This document shows, one piece after another, positions 1 through 9,425 of a stretch of DNA of 64,000 nucleotides. This DNA is from Robbsia sp. KACC 23696 (GTDB lineage: Bacteria > Pseudomonadota > Gammaproteobacteria > Burkholderiales > Burkholderiaceae). Below the pieces are notes generated by a model. The model ran no database searches. It saw only the letters and a program-made list of their open reading frames with translations, and was not told the DNA's origin. The position numbers and the translations under genes are program-made. Each line of letters starts with the position of its first letter. The first letter of the stretch is position 1. The stretch lies in contig NZ_CP156626.1 in NCBI RefSeq assembly GCF_039852015.1, forward strand, positions 2,824,249-2,888,248, read 5' to 3'.

Positions 1-1
1 C

Positions 2-232
2 CTGCGACCGATGACGCCTGACGGCACGCCGATCGTCGGCGCCACGCCAGTGCGCAACCTGTTTTTGAACACCGGCCATGGCACGCTCGGCTGGACGATG
101 TCCTGCGGATCGGCGCAATTGCTCGCCGATCTGATCAGCGGCAAGACGCCGGAAATCGCGTCGGACGACCTGTCGATCTTCCGCTACCTCCGCGAGATCG
201 CCCAGCCAAATGGCCAGCCCGCTTTCGCTTGA
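2..232 (+). CDS. dadA: D-amino acid dehydrogenase, C-terminal fragment (cut by window edge)
   Basis: The reading frame is open from the left edge, so the start lies outside the window. The visible 76 residues match the C-terminal end of the FAD-dependent D-amino acid dehydrogenase small subunit: a DGTPIVG stretch, then [11 protein letters not shown], the FAD-contacting segment typical of DadA-type DAO-family oxidases, and a closing helix with [10 protein letters not shown]. DadA oxidises D-alanine and other D-amino acids to 2-oxo acids at the inner membrane. The gene converges on the acyl-CoA dehydrogenase at 318-2342, with 85 bases between the stops. ThiO-like oxidases share the fold, but the motif wording fits DadA best. 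Confidence 0.85.
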   Translation: MRPMTPDGTPIVGATPVRNLFLNTGHGTLGWTMSCGSAQLLADLISGKTPEIASDDLSIFRYLREIAQPNGQPAFA

Positions 233-317
233 GTAGTGCTCGAACGCCGTCTTTACCGGTCGGCGTGACGGCGCGCCTTCGCGCCCCAAGCGAACAGCTC
301 AGAACCACGCTAGCCGG

Positions 318-2342
318 TCAGAGCCACGCGTCCGGCAACGCGTAAATCCCCTGATCTCCTCGCGTACTAACGATCGCGATCCGCCATGCCGACGTGCGAG
401 GCATCACTTGCTCCGCAAAGCATCGCGCGACGGCCCGTTTCGTCCTGGCAAACTCGGCGCTGACCGCCATCGGTAACGCGCCGCTAGCCGTCGCCTCGCC
501 TTCCCCCTCCGGCTGCACATAACCATCATCCAGGCCTGCCGCCAGCAAGGCGGCGCGCGCCAATTGCCAGCCTGCCAACGTCACGCCCGCCAAGTGGAGA
601 TAGGCGACACTGCCCGCATACGCGGCAACGGGATCCGTCTGTGCGGTATTGACGATAAAGTCGACGACCGCGGCATAGGCCACACGCGCTTGGGAAAGCT
701 GTGCGGCAATCGACGACCAGCTCGCCGCCGCATCCGCATCGACAGCCACGCTATCGGCCGCTTGCCTCTCCTGCCCACCCAGATCGCTCTGCCCAGCCTT
801 CGCACTACTCCCGAGCGCCGCGCGCTCCAAGGCATCGATGCAGTCGTCGATGCAAGAGAGCCAGTGCTGCGCCACCAAGCCCTCGTCGCGTACCGTCTTG
901 CGGCCTACCAGGTCGTTCGCCTGAATCGCGGTCGTCCCTTCGTAGATCGGCAGAATCCGCGCGTCGCGATAATACTGCGCCACGCCGGTCTCTTCGATAT
1001 ACCCCATCCCGCCGTGCACCTGGATGCCGATATTGGCGACTTCCACCGCCATTTCCGTCGACCAGCCCTTGATGATGGGCACCAGGAATTCGTATTGCGC
1101 CTGCGCCACCCGGCGCGCCGCGGCATCGGTGCCGTGCTCGGCGTGATCGCCGCGACTGGCGGCAAAAATCGCCAAGGCGCGGGCCGCCTCAGTCAAGGCA
1201 CGCATCGTTGCGACGCTACGACGAACATCGGGATGCGCAATGATCGCACGCTGCGCCGCATTCGCGGCATGGCCCGCCTCAGCGCCAGCCGACGCATCCA
1301 GCGCGGGCAACGGTGTCGACACCGCCTGCCCCTGCAGCCGCTGCTTTGCGTAAGCGCGTGCGGCCTGCGTCGCCCGATCCGCTTGCCCGATACCTTGGAC
1401 GCCCACGCCGAATCGCGCGGCATTCATCATGATGAACATCGTCTGCAAGCCCTGATTCGGCTTGCCGAGCATTTCGCCCCATGCCCCGCCTTTGTCGCCG
1501 AATTGCAGCACGGCGGTCGGGCTGCCATGAATGCCGAGCTTGTGCTCGATCGATGTGCAACTGACATCGTTCCGCACCCCATCCCCCAGCGCCATCGCGC
1601 TGGCAGGCTCCGCATTGAGCACCGCCTCGTCCGCCGTCAGCAGGAACTTCGGTACCAAGAAAAGCGAGATGCCTTTCACGCCGGGGGGCGCGTCGGGAAG
1701 CCGGGCGAGAACCAGATGGACAATGTTTTCGGCCATATCGTGATCGCCATACGTGATGAAGATCTTGGTCCCGAACAAGCGATAACTGCCGTCCTCCTGC
1801 GGTTCCGCGCGCGTCCGTACCCGTGCCAGATCAGATCCGGCCTGCGGCTCGGTCAGATTCATCGTGCCGGTCCAGGTGCCGGCGATCAACGGCGGCAGAT
1901 AACGCCGACATTGATCCTCGCTACCGGCAGCCAACAGCGCTTCCACGGCACCATCGGTCAGCAAGGGACACAGCGCGAACGACAGATTGGCCGCATTCCA
2001 CATCTCCAGGCACGCGGTGGCGAGCACCCGCGGCATGCCCTGGCCGCCATGTTCCACCGGATGCCGCAAACCCTGCCAGCCACTGTTTGCAAACTGCGTG
2101 AAGGCCTCACCGAAGCCGGGCGTCGTCTTGACCCGACCGCCTTGCCACCCTGCCGGCGTGCGATCGCCCACGGCATTCAACGGCGCCAGCACACCGCTGG
2201 CGAATCGCGCCGCCTCGTCCAACACCGCCGCGGCGGTATCAGGCGTGGCCTCCTCGAAACCCGGGAGGCGGGCAATGCGATCGAGCCCGCCCAGCCGCGT
2301 CATCAGGAACAACATGTCTTCAACCGGCGCCTGGTAATCCAT
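318..2342 (-). CDS. Acyl-CoA dehydrogenase, long form with extra C-terminal domain
   Basis: 674 residues. The FAD flavoprotein oxidises an acyl-CoA to the 2-enoyl-CoA and passes electrons to ETF, encoded just upstream (etfBA). The N-terminal helical domain is followed by LTEPQAGSDLARV in the middle beta domain, and the C-terminal helical domain carries GYIEETG and ILPIYEGTTAIQ, where the Glu of YEGT is the expected catalytic base. The extra C-terminal part resembles the DmdC / FadE-type family of about 600 residues. This copy is longer because of an Ala/Gln/Asp-rich insertion near 725-830. The start has GGAGGAGA 7 bases upstream. A terminator separates it from etfA, so it probably has its own promoter. 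Substrate chain length cannot be read from the sequence. Confidence 0.9.
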   Translation of the reverse strand: MDYQAPVEDMLFLMTRLGGLDRIARLPGFEEATPDTAAAVLDEAARFASGVLAPLNAVGDRTPAGWQGGRVKTTPGFGEAFTQFANSGWQGLRHPVEHGGQGMPRVLATACLEMWNAANLSFALCPLLTDGAVEALLAAGSEDQCRRYLPPLIAGTWTGTMNLTEPQAGSDLARVRTRAEPQEDGSYRLFGTKIFITYGDHDMAENIVHLVLARLPDAPPGVKGISLFLVPKFLLTADEAVLNAEPASAMALGDGVRNDVSCTSIEHKLGIHGSPTAVLQFGDKGGAWGEMLGKPNQGLQTMFIMMNAARFGVGVQGIGQADRATQAARAYAKQRLQGQAVSTPLPALDASAGAEAGHAANAAQRAIIAHPDVRRSVATMRALTEAARALAIFAASRGDHAEHGTDAAARRVAQAQYEFLVPIIKGWSTEMAVEVANIGIQVHGGMGYIEETGVAQYYRDARILPIYEGTTAIQANDLVGRKTVRDEGLVAQHWLSCIDDCIDALERAALGSSAKAGQSDLGGQERQAADSVAVDADAAASWSSIAAQLSQARVAYAAVVDFIVNTAQTDPVAAYAGSVAYLHLAGVTLAGWQLARAALLAAGLDDGYVQPEGEGEATASGALPMAVSAEFARTKRAVARCFAEQVMPRTSAWRIAIVSTRGDQGIYALPDAWL

Positions 2343-2360
2343 GATTCGTCTCCTCCGATG

Positions 2361-2388
2361 AAAAAAAAGGGACCCCGCAGGGCCCCTT
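2361..2388 (-). terminator. Intrinsic terminator after etfA
   Basis: Read on the minus strand, the stem AAGGGGCCC / GGGTCCCTT has one G-U pair, a TGCG loop, and is followed by eight T residues (complement of 2361-2368). It ends the etfB-etfA transcript just before the acyl-CoA dehydrogenase start. Confidence 0.85.
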
Positions 2389-2445
2389 CGTCTTTTTATT
2401 ATAATTTTCCGTGATCAAGGCCCAGCCTGATCCGGACGATGGCCA

Positions 2446-3390
2446 TCACAGCGCCTTGACCAGCGCCGGAACGGCTTCGAACAGATCGGCTGTCAGCCCA
2501 TAGTCGGCCACGCCGAAGATCGGCGCTTCCGGATCCTTGTTGATCGCAACGATCACCTTCGAATCCTTCATACCGGCCAAATGCTGGATCGCACCGGAGA
2601 TACCCACCGCCACATACAGCTGCGGCGCCACGATCTTACCGGTCTGGCCGACTTGCGAATCGTTCGGCGCGAAGCCCGAGTCCACCGCGGCGCGCGATGC
2701 GCCCAGGGCGGCGCCGAGCTTGTCGGCCAGCGGTTCCAGCACGCTGTTGTAGTTCTCGGCGCTGCCCATCCCCCGGCCACCCGATACGACGATCTGTGCC
2801 GACGTCAGTTCCGGACGCTCCAGCTTCGTCAGCTCGCGACCGACGAATTGCGAGACACCCGCATCGCCACCGGCTGCCGCCGATTCCACCGCCGCGCTGC
2901 CGCCTTCGGCCGCCGCGGCGTCGAAACCGGTGGCACGCACCGTCACGACCTTGATCGCATCGGTCGCTTGCACCGTCGCCACCGCCGCGCCCGCATAGAT
3001 CGGACGCTCGAACGTGTCGGCGCCGACCACGGCCGTGATGTCCGAGACCTGTGCCACATCCAGCTTCGCGGCAATGCGCGGCGCGATGTTCTTGCCGTAT
3101 GCCGTTGCCGGCAGCACGATGTGCGAATAGGCGCCGGCTATGCCGAGCACCGTCTTCTCGACGTTTTCGGCCAGGCCGTCGGCTAGCGTCGCGTCGTCCG
3201 CCAGCAGCACCTTTGCCACGCCGGCGATTTTCGCCGCCGCATCGGCCGCGCCGCGTGCATCGGCACCGGCCACCAGCACGTGGATATCGCCGCCACCGGC
3301 CTGTGCGATCTGCTGCGCCGCCATCACGGCGTTCAGCGTCGCGCTCTTGATTTCTCGATTGTCGTGTTCCGCGATCAACAGAATCGTCAT
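2446..3390 (-). CDS. etfA: Electron transfer flavoprotein, alpha subunit
   Basis: 314 residues, the usual EtfA length. The C-terminal FAD-binding domain is intact: [10 protein letters not shown], then [24 protein letters not shown] and [15 protein letters not shown] with the closing [16 protein letters not shown], all hallmark stretches. With EtfB it carries electrons from acyl-CoA dehydrogenases to the ETF:quinone oxidoreductase in the membrane. Its ATG lies 2 bases after the etfB stop, so the pair is a coupled operon. A strong terminator follows at 2361-2388. The middle linker (around residues 155-175) is Ala/Glu/Gly-rich. Confidence 0.97.
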   Translation of the reverse strand: MTILLIAEHDNREIKSATLNAVMAAQQIAQAGGGDIHVLVAGADARGAADAAAKIAGVAKVLLADDATLADGLAENVEKTVLGIAGAYSHIVLPATAYGKNIAPRIAAKLDVAQVSDITAVVGADTFERPIYAGAAVATVQATDAIKVVTVRATGFDAAAAEGGSAAVESAAAGGDAGVSQFVGRELTKLERPELTSAQIVVSGGRGMGSAENYNSVLEPLADKLGAALGASRAAVDSGFAPNDSQVGQTGKIVAPQLYVAVGISGAIQHLAGMKDSKVIVAINKDPEAPIFGVADYGLTADLFEAVPALVKAL

Positions 3391-3392
3391 GA

Positions 3393-4142
3393 TTACAGCA
3401 CCTTCGCTTCGTTCTTCAGTTTATCGACCAACGTGGCGACGTCGGGCACCGTCACACCCGCCTTGCGCTGCGGCGGCTCGGCCACTTTCAGCGTCTTCAG
3501 GCGCGGCGTCACGTCCACGCCGAGCGCGTCGGGCGTTACCGTTTCGAGCGGCTTCTTCTTCGCCTTCATGATGTTGGGCAACGTGACATAGCGCGGCTCG
3601 TTCAGGCGCAGGTCCGTCGTGATGACGGCCGGCAACGACAGCGACAGCGTTTCCGCGCCGCCGTCCACTTCGCGCGCGACGGTCACGCGACCATCGGCCA
3701 CGGTGACCTTCGAGGCAAACGTCGCCTGCGGCAGACTCGCCAGCGCCGCCAGCATCTGGCCCGTCTGGTTCGAATCGTCGTCGATCGCCTGCTTGCCCAG
3801 GATCACCAGTTGCGGCTGTTCCTTGTCGACCAATGCCTTCAGGATCTTGGCGACCGCCAGCGGCTGCAGCTCGACCGTCGATTCCACCAGGATGGCGCGG
3901 TCGGCGCCGATCGCCAGCGCCGTGCGCAGCGTTTCCTGAGACTGGGTGACACCACACGACACGGCAACGATTTCCGTCGCCACGCCGGCTTCCTTCAATC
4001 GCACCGCTTCTTCGATGGCAATTTCATCGAACGGGTTCATCGACATCTTCACATTGGCGATATCGACGCCCGTGCCATCGGATTTCACGCGGACCTTGAC
4101 GTTGTAGTCGACCACGCGCTTGACGGGCACCAGGATTTTCAT
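3393..4142 (-). CDS. etfB: Electron transfer flavoprotein, beta subunit
   Basis: 249 residues, standard for EtfB. It opens with [20 protein letters not shown] and holds the AMP-binding segment and the ETF-beta signature region around [23 protein letters not shown], plus VEREVDGG-like and [21 protein letters not shown] elements seen across EtfB proteins. It forms the heterodimer with EtfA in the cytosol and serves acyl-CoA dehydrogenases such as the one downstream. GAGGAG lies about 8 bases before the ATG. The promoter region holds a perfect 12-bp palindrome (4172-4183) that could be a repressor site. Confidence 0.97.
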   Translation of the reverse strand: MKILVPVKRVVDYNVKVRVKSDGTGVDIANVKMSMNPFDEIAIEEAVRLKEAGVATEIVAVSCGVTQSQETLRTALAIGADRAILVESTVELQPLAVAKILKALVDKEQPQLVILGKQAIDDDSNQTGQMLAALASLPQATFASKVTVADGRVTVAREVDGGAETLSLSLPAVITTDLRLNEPRYVTLPNIMKAKKKPLETVTPDALGVDVTPRLKTLKVAEPPQRKAGVTVPDVATLVDKLKNEAKVL

Positions 4143-4171
4143 GCAAACACTCCTCGGCTCAGAACAATCAC

Positions 4172-4183
4172 GAACGATCGTTC
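4172..4183. promoter_or_regulatory. 12-bp perfect palindrome upstream of etfBA, possible TetR-family operator
   Basis: GAACGATCGTTC is a perfect inverted repeat 30 bases ahead of the etfB start. Fatty-acid and branched-chain catabolic genes in betaproteobacteria are often controlled by TetR-family repressors that bind short palindromes of this shape, so an operator role is a reasonable inference. No regulator gene lies nearby. Confidence 0.45.
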
Positions 4184-4354
4184 TATTCTATATGGGAAAA
4201 CTTCGAAAATTCTACCGCCGTCACCGATACCGCACTCTAGTGAAGGGGTTTAGCCCCGGAATCAGACAGAAGGCGGGATGCTTCGCCCCGGTCCAATGCC
4301 GCCGACCGGCCGCCCTTTCGCCTTACGACGGGGGCCGGGTCGACGAATCCGGCA

Positions 4355-5161
4355 TTACCACGACGTGATGACGGATCCCTTGAAGGTCGTCGCCACGAAC
4401 TGCTTCACCTCGGGCGAGCGGTAGGCCTTGATCAACTTGGCGACCCACGGCTTGTCCTTGTCCTGCGCCCGCACGACCAACACGTTCGCATAGGGTCCCG
4501 TCGGCGGATCGACTTCGATCGCATCCTTCGCCGGCGACAAACCGGCTTCCAATGCGAAATTCGTGTTGATCGCGGCGATATCCACATCATCCAGCGAATG
4601 CGGAATCTGCGCCGCGTCCAATTCGACGAATTTCAGCTTTTTCGGATTCTCCGCGACATCGATCGACGTCGCCGACAAGCCCGCGCCGGCGCGCAACTTG
4701 ATCAGTCCGGCCTTTTGCAGCAACAGATACGCCCGGCCGCCATTGGTCGGATCGTTCGGCACCGCGACGCGCGCACCCGGCTTCAGATCCTTCAGCGACT
4801 TGATCTTGCGCGAATAGATCCCCATCGGGAAATTGACCGTCTGCGCGACGCTGACGAGCTTGTAGCCACGATCCCGTACCTGTGCATCCAGATAAGGCTG
4901 ATGCTGATAGCTATTCGCTTCGATGTCGCCGGCAGCCAAGGCGGCGTTCGGCTGCACGTAATCGCTGAATTCGACGATCTGCAGGTTCAGGCCTTCGCGC
5001 GCGGCAACCTTCTTCACCTGCTCCATGATCTGAGCGTGCGGCCCTGCCGTTACCCCGACCTTGATGGTCTCATCGGCGGCCAGTGCATTCAACGCGGCGG
5101 TGGACAAGGCAAACGCCGAGACGGCGGTTGCGATCAATTTGCAGACAGAACGGCGTTGCAT
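4355..5161 (-). CDS. metQ: Methionine ABC transporter, substrate-binding protein
   Basis: 268 residues of the NlpA/MetQ family. A cleavable signal peptide (about 1-28, ending ALNALAA) precedes IKVGVTAGPHAQIMEQV. The ligand-pocket region FSDYVQPNAALAAGDIEANSYQHQPYL is typical of MetQ, followed by VAVPNDPTNGGRAYLLLQ and AAINTNFALEAGL. It binds methionine in the periplasm and delivers it to MetI-MetN, encoded directly upstream in the same operon (28-base gap to metI). No lipobox cysteine is present, so this copy looks like a soluble periplasmic protein and not the lipoprotein found in enterobacteria. Confidence 0.93.
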   Translation of the reverse strand: MQRRSVCKLIATAVSAFALSTAALNALAADETIKVGVTAGPHAQIMEQVKKVAAREGLNLQIVEFSDYVQPNAALAAGDIEANSYQHQPYLDAQVRDRGYKLVSVAQTVNFPMGIYSRKIKSLKDLKPGARVAVPNDPTNGGRAYLLLQKAGLIKLRAGAGLSATSIDVAENPKKLKFVELDAAQIPHSLDDVDIAAINTNFALEAGLSPAKDAIEVDPPTGPYANVLVVRAQDKDKPWVAKLIKAYRSPEVKQFVATTFKGSVITSW

Positions 5162-5189
5162 GCGCGGTCTTCCTCGTTTGAGTATGTAA

Positions 5190-5843
5190 TTATTTATGGC
5201 TCAGTCGGCGCACCAGCCAATCGCCGGCGGACTGTACCAATTGCACGAACACGATCAGGATCAACACGACGGCGACCATGACTTCCGGCAGGAAGCGTTG
5301 ATAGCCGTAGCGGATGCCCAGGTCGCCCAGGCCGCCACCGCCGATCGCGCCCGCCATAGCCGAATAACCGACCAGGCTGACGAACGTGATCGTCAGACCG
5401 GCGATCACGCCAGGCCAGGCCTCCGGCAGCAGAACCTTCGTCACGATCTGCCAGTTCGACGCGCCCATCGACTGCGCCGCTTCGATCAAGCCGCGGTCCA
5501 CTTCGCGCAGCGCGGTTTCGACCAGACGGGCGACGAAAGGCGCGGCGGAAATGGTTAGCGGCACGATGGCCGCGGCGGTCCCGATCGACGTCCCGACGAT
5601 AAGTCGGGTGAAGGGGATCACCGCCACCAGCAGAATGATGAAAGGCGTACTGCGCACGGCATTGATGACGATACCGAGCACGCCGTTGACGGCCCGGTTG
5701 GCCAGCACACCTTGGCGATCGGTCAGATACAGCACGATGCCGATGGGCACCCCCACTGCTGCGCCGATGACGCCGGAGATGCCGACCATGATCAGCGTCT
5801 CCCAGAACGACGAGAGAAACAGATCGTACATTTGGCTAAGCAT
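5190..5843 (-). CDS. metI: Methionine ABC transporter, permease
   Basis: 217 residues from the ATG at 5843, matching the usual MetI length; this start has GAGGAGTTG upstream and overlaps the end of metN by 8 bases. Five hydrophobic segments are visible. The BPD-transporter coupling loop [26 protein letters not shown] contacts the ATPase MetN. MetI forms the inner-membrane channel for D- and L-methionine. A longer reading starting 18 bases earlier is possible but has no better ribosome site. Confidence 0.95.
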   Translation of the reverse strand: MLSQMYDLFLSSFWETLIMVGISGVIGAAVGVPIGIVLYLTDRQGVLANRAVNGVLGIVINAVRSTPFIILLVAVIPFTRLIVGTSIGTAAAIVPLTISAAPFVARLVETALREVDRGLIEAAQSMGASNWQIVTKVLLPEAWPGVIAGLTITFVSLVGYSAMAGAIGGGGLGDLGIRYGYQRFLPEVMVAVVLILIVFVQLVQSAGDWLVRRLSHK

Positions 5844-6867
5844 GCGACAACTCCTCGACAATCACGCCCCGCGTGCGCAGCGAGGCCATCGCCTCGGCCA
5901 CGGTTCCGGGTTCTCCAGTGGCCAATACCGCCAGCGAGCCGAAGGCCTGCCCCTGGATCTCGGCCACCTGGCCATGCAGGATCGTGATATCGATGGCAAA
6001 ACGGCGAATCGTCTCCGAGATCACCGGCTCGCCCACGCCATCGCCGGAAAATGCCAATCGGAACAAGTGATCGCGCCCGGCCACCAGACGCTCGCCGATG
6101 CGCGACTTCAGGCCCGGCGGCAATTCCTGCGCGATCACATCGCCGATCATGGCGCGTGTGACGTCGTGGCGCGGCTGCAGGAAGACGTCGATGACGCGCC
6201 CGCTCTCCACTACGCGACCGGCATCGAGCACGGCCACGCGATCGCAGATATGCCGGATCACTTCCATCTGGTGCGTGATCAGCACGATGGTCAGGCCCAA
6301 TTCCTTGTTGATCTTGCGCAGCAGATCGAGGATCGAGCGCGTGGTCTCGGGATCGAGCGCCGACGTCGCTTCGTCGCACAGCAGCACCTTGGGCTCGCTG
6401 GCCAGCGCACGGGCGATACCGACGCGCTGCTTCTGACCGCCGCTGATCTGGGCGGGATAGCGATCGCGTTGACCGCTCAAGCCCACCAGTTCGAGCAAGG
6501 CGCTCACGGTCTGCTCGATTTTCGCCTTCGGTACGCCGGCCAATTCGAGTGGCAGGGCGATATTCCCGTAAACGGTCCGTGAAGACAGCAGATTGAAGTG
6601 CTGGAAGATCATGCCGATGTCGCGACGCGCGGCGCGCAGCGCAGCGGGCGACAAGGCCGTCAGGTCGCGGCCGGCCACGACCACGCGCCCTTCCGTGGGG
6701 CGCGTGAGCAGGTTCATCGTCCGTACCAGCGTGCTCTTACCGGCGCCGCTACGGCCGATGATGCCGAAGACTTCGCCGGCCTCGATCTTCAGGTTAATGG
6801 CGCGCAAGGCTTCCACCGGGCCTTTTGGGCCGGGAAAGCGTTGCGTCAGGTCCGATATGTCGATCAT
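5836..6867 (-). CDS. metN: Methionine ABC transporter, ATP-binding protein
   Basis: 343 residues from the ATG at 6867; an in-frame TTG 24 bases upstream would add 8 residues. Walker [10 protein letters not shown], signature [15 protein letters not shown], Walker [14 protein letters not shown] and the switch histidine (ITHQ) are all present. The C-terminal NIL domain, which senses methionine and inhibits the transporter allosterically, is present around [20 protein letters not shown]. It is the first gene of metN-metI-metQ. The roughly 290-base leader upstream shows no recognisable SAM riboswitch. Confidence 0.96.
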   Translation of the reverse strand: MIDISDLTQRFPGPKGPVEALRAINLKIEAGEVFGIIGRSGAGKSTLVRTMNLLTRPTEGRVVVAGRDLTALSPAALRAARRDIGMIFQHFNLLSSRTVYGNIALPLELAGVPKAKIEQTVSALLELVGLSGQRDRYPAQISGGQKQRVGIARALASEPKVLLCDEATSALDPETTRSILDLLRKINKELGLTIVLITHQMEVIRHICDRVAVLDAGRVVESGRVIDVFLQPRHDVTRAMIGDVIAQELPPGLKSRIGERLVAGRDHLFRLAFSGDGVGEPVISETIRRFAIDITILHGQVAEIQGQAFGSLAVLATGEPGTVAEAMASLRTRGVIVEELSHA

Positions 6868-7156
6868 GAAACGGTCTGTAGGCGATTCCAACAGGGAATC
6901 AGGCGCCGCCTACCGGTCCCGGCCGCCTGGCGGGGCGCAGCGACGCGCGGGCCGGTGCCGCATTTGCACGGCACACAGGGCCGGACAAAGCGGCCAAAAG
7001 ACGTGACGAAACACGCCCTTCAAGCTGCGAAAGATCCGCATTCTACCCTGCTGCAACCCGACCGATCAGAAACGTTCGCCATCAGCATATAAGCAAAAAC
7101 TATGATGCGAGGCAATTTGACGCGCTAGTCGCGCCCTGTCGTGTGATGTCCTGGCG

Positions 7157-8086
7157 TTAGAGATTGGCCATCGCGCGCAAATGCGCCACCACGCTGCGGC
7201 CGAGGGCCGAGAAGGCATAGCCGCCCTCCAGTACGCTGACGATCCGGCCGCCCGCGTGCTGCTCGGCAACCCGACGGATCGCCTCGGTCACCCAGGCGTA
7301 GTCCGCCTCGACCAGCGCCAGACCGCCCATCTCGTCTTCCCGATGCGCATCGAAGCCGGCCGAGACGAACACCATTTCCGGCGCGAACGCCTGCAGGCGC
7401 GGCATCCAGTGTGCCTCGACCGCCGCCCGAAATGCCTGGCCATCGGCGCCGGCAGGCAGCGGCGCATTGACGATATTGTCCGCCGCCGCGGGGACGCCGC
7501 AATGCGGATAGAAGGGATGGCGGAAGGTGCTGCACATCAGGACGCGCGGGTCGTCGGCAAAGATCGACTCGGTCCCGTTGCCGTGATGCACATCGAAATC
7601 GACGATGGCGACGCGCCGCAGTCCCCGCACGTCCAAGGCATGCAGCGCCGCGACAGCGACATTATTAATCAGACAGAACCCCATCGCGCGGTCACGCGTC
7701 GCGTGGTGTCCCGGAGGACGAACACTGCAGAAGGCGTTGTCGAATGTGCCGTCGATCACCGCATCGGTCGCCGCCAGCGCGGCGCCGGCCGCCCGCAACG
7801 CCGCCTGCCACGACCCCGGGCCGACGACGGTATCGCCATCGAGCGACACCATTCCACCGTCCGGCGTCTCGACGCAGTGCGCCAGACGGTCCAGATAAGC
7901 GGCATCATGGGCTCGCAGCAGGCTATCGCGATCGGCAAGCGGCGCCATTTGCGGCAGCCACCAGGTATCGAGGCGCGCGGCAATCATCTGATCGTCGATG
8001 GCCTGGAGCCGCTCCGGACATTCTGGATGCCCGGCGTCGGGCTGATGCCGAAGGCAGTCGGGATGCGAAAAGAAAGCGCTGGGCAT
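7157..8086 (-). CDS. Histone deacetylase family (acetylpolyamine/acuC-like) Zn hydrolase
   Basis: 309 residues from the ATG at 8086, chosen for its GGAG site; a GTG at 8125 would add 13 residues with no homology. Class II HDAC-like features: RPPGHHAT with the general-base histidines (127, 128), VDFDVHHGNGT with zinc ligands Asp165 and His167, SAGFDAH with the third ligand Asp246, and EGGY with the transition-state tyrosine. Bacterial relatives deacetylate acetylpolyamines or other small acetyl-amides and some act on lysine. No polyamine or acetoin genes are adjacent, so the substrate is unknown. It is divergent from mltB (84 bases apart). Confidence 0.9.
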   Translation of the reverse strand: MPSAFFSHPDCLRHQPDAGHPECPERLQAIDDQMIAARLDTWWLPQMAPLADRDSLLRAHDAAYLDRLAHCVETPDGGMVSLDGDTVVGPGSWQAALRAAGAALAATDAVIDGTFDNAFCSVRPPGHHATRDRAMGFCLINNVAVAALHALDVRGLRRVAIVDFDVHHGNGTESIFADDPRVLMCSTFRHPFYPHCGVPAAADNIVNAPLPAGADGQAFRAAVEAHWMPRLQAFAPEMVFVSAGFDAHREDEMGGLALVEADYAWVTEAIRRVAEQHAGGRIVSVLEGGYAFSALGRSVVAHLRAMANL

Positions 8087-8170
8087 TACGGTCTCCGGGG
8101 GCGCGCCCGGTCCATGGCCGAGCACACTCGATGTCGTACGTTATACTCCCAAACAACACCGCAACGATAC

Positions 8171-9367
8171 ATGACCATGACCTTGACGTTTCACCAGGGG
8201 TTGAGGACCTGCGCGCGCGCATCCACGCCCAGTCCTGCAGGCCGATTTTCGTTGGCGACCTTGTCGATACGCCTGATGCTGAGTTGCGGCGTGGTGGCGC
8301 TGAGCATTGCCGGTTCCGCCGCCCATGCACAAGGTGCGCCGGAAGCCGCGCCGGCGAACGGCCAGGTATTCGAGGAAGAAATCGTTCCGCAGCGTTTCGA
8401 AAACGATCCGCAGGTAAGCGCATTCATCGACGATCTGGTTGCGCGCTACGACTTCGATCCGGCCGCGCTGCATCAGATCTTCAATCAGGTCAGCTATTCC
8501 GCCAGCGCCGTCAAACTGGTCACCCCGTCGCCGACGCCCTCGACCAAGAACTGGAGTGCCTACCAGCACCGCTTCATCGAGCCGATACGCATTAACGGGG
8601 GCGTCAAGTTCTGGCAGGCAAACCGCCAGTGGCTCGACAAGGCGGCGGCGCAATACGGTGTGCCGCAGGAAATCATCGTCGCCATCATCGGCGTGGAGAC
8701 CCTATACGGCAAGTATATGGGCAACTTCCGCATACTCGATGTGTTGACGACCTTGTCCTTCGACTATCCGAACACGCCGAATCGCGAAGATCGGATGCAG
8801 ATGTTTCGCAAGAACCTGGCCGACTATCTGATCTGGACGCGCGACCAGAATATCGATCCTGCCGCGATCCAGGGCTCGTACGCCGGGGCGATCGGCATTC
8901 CGCAGTTCATGCCTTCCAGCATCTCGCAGTACGCGGTGGATTTCGATAATTCGAACTCGATCGATCTGCGCAACAATCCGGCGGACGCAATCGGCAGCGT
9001 TGCGAACTACCTGAAACAGAACGGGTGGGATAGCGGCAAGCCGGTCATGTGGCGTATCGGTGACGACGCCGGCAGCCAGGGCATTGCGCAAGCGGCGGCA
9101 GACGGCAAGCCGGAGCCGCATTGGGCGCTGAATCAATTGACCAAGGCCGGGATGCTGCTCAACGAGCCGGGCCTCGACCTCGACGCGGTGCAGGGCACGC
9201 CAGTCGCCGTTGTCGATCTACCGACGCCGGGTCAAGCGACGCAATATGCGCTGGGGTTGAACAACTTCTACGTGATCACGCGCTACAACCGCAGTTTCTT
9301 CTACGCGACCTCGGTCTATCAGCTGGCCCAGGCGATCAAGGCGAAGATGTTGGCGGGCGGCGGCTAA
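8171..9367 (+). CDS. mltB: Membrane-bound lytic murein transglycosylase B
   Basis: 398 residues. A signal segment (about 28-54, ending AAHAQ) has no lipobox cysteine, suggesting a periplasmic form. The SLT/MltB domain holds IIGVETLYGKYMG with catalytic Glu176, then AGAIGIPQFMPSS, the second conserved stretch of this family, and NYLKQNGW. The enzyme cleaves the MurNAc-GlcNAc bond of peptidoglycan, leaving 1,6-anhydro ends. The frame stays open far upstream, but homology begins only after 8171, so the ATG there is the start. A TATACT box at 8142-8147 is a plausible -10. It converges on cysM. Confidence 0.93.
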   Translation: MTMTLTFHQGLRTCARASTPSPAGRFSLATLSIRLMLSCGVVALSIAGSAAHAQGAPEAAPANGQVFEEEIVPQRFENDPQVSAFIDDLVARYDFDPAALHQIFNQVSYSASAVKLVTPSPTPSTKNWSAYQHRFIEPIRINGGVKFWQANRQWLDKAAAQYGVPQEIIVAIIGVETLYGKYMGNFRILDVLTTLSFDYPNTPNREDRMQMFRKNLADYLIWTRDQNIDPAAIQGSYAGAIGIPQFMPSSISQYAVDFDNSNSIDLRNNPADAIGSVANYLKQNGWDSGKPVMWRIGDDAGSQGIAQAAADGKPEPHWALNQLTKAGMLLNEPGLDLDAVQGTPVAVVDLPTPGQATQYALGLNNFYVITRYNRSFFYATSVYQLAQAIKAKMLAGGG

Positions 9368-9425
9368 GCCGCCGTATCGGCACGCGGCGGCCGTACGACT
9401 ACAAAGGTAGTCGCAGCGGCGCTGT

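Noticed and set aside
6868-7156. SAM or other methionine riboswitch ahead of metNIQ
   Set aside because: No conserved riboswitch core could be recognised in the roughly 290-base leader on the minus strand.
7181-8170. In-frame upstream extension of mltB over the HDAC-like gene
   Set aside because: The extension is antisense to a clearly conserved gene and shows no homology; the MltB signal peptide and domain begin after 8171.
9368-9425. GC-rich hairpins between mltB and cysM as terminators
   Set aside because: Short stems without a U-tract on either strand; not enough to call a terminator.
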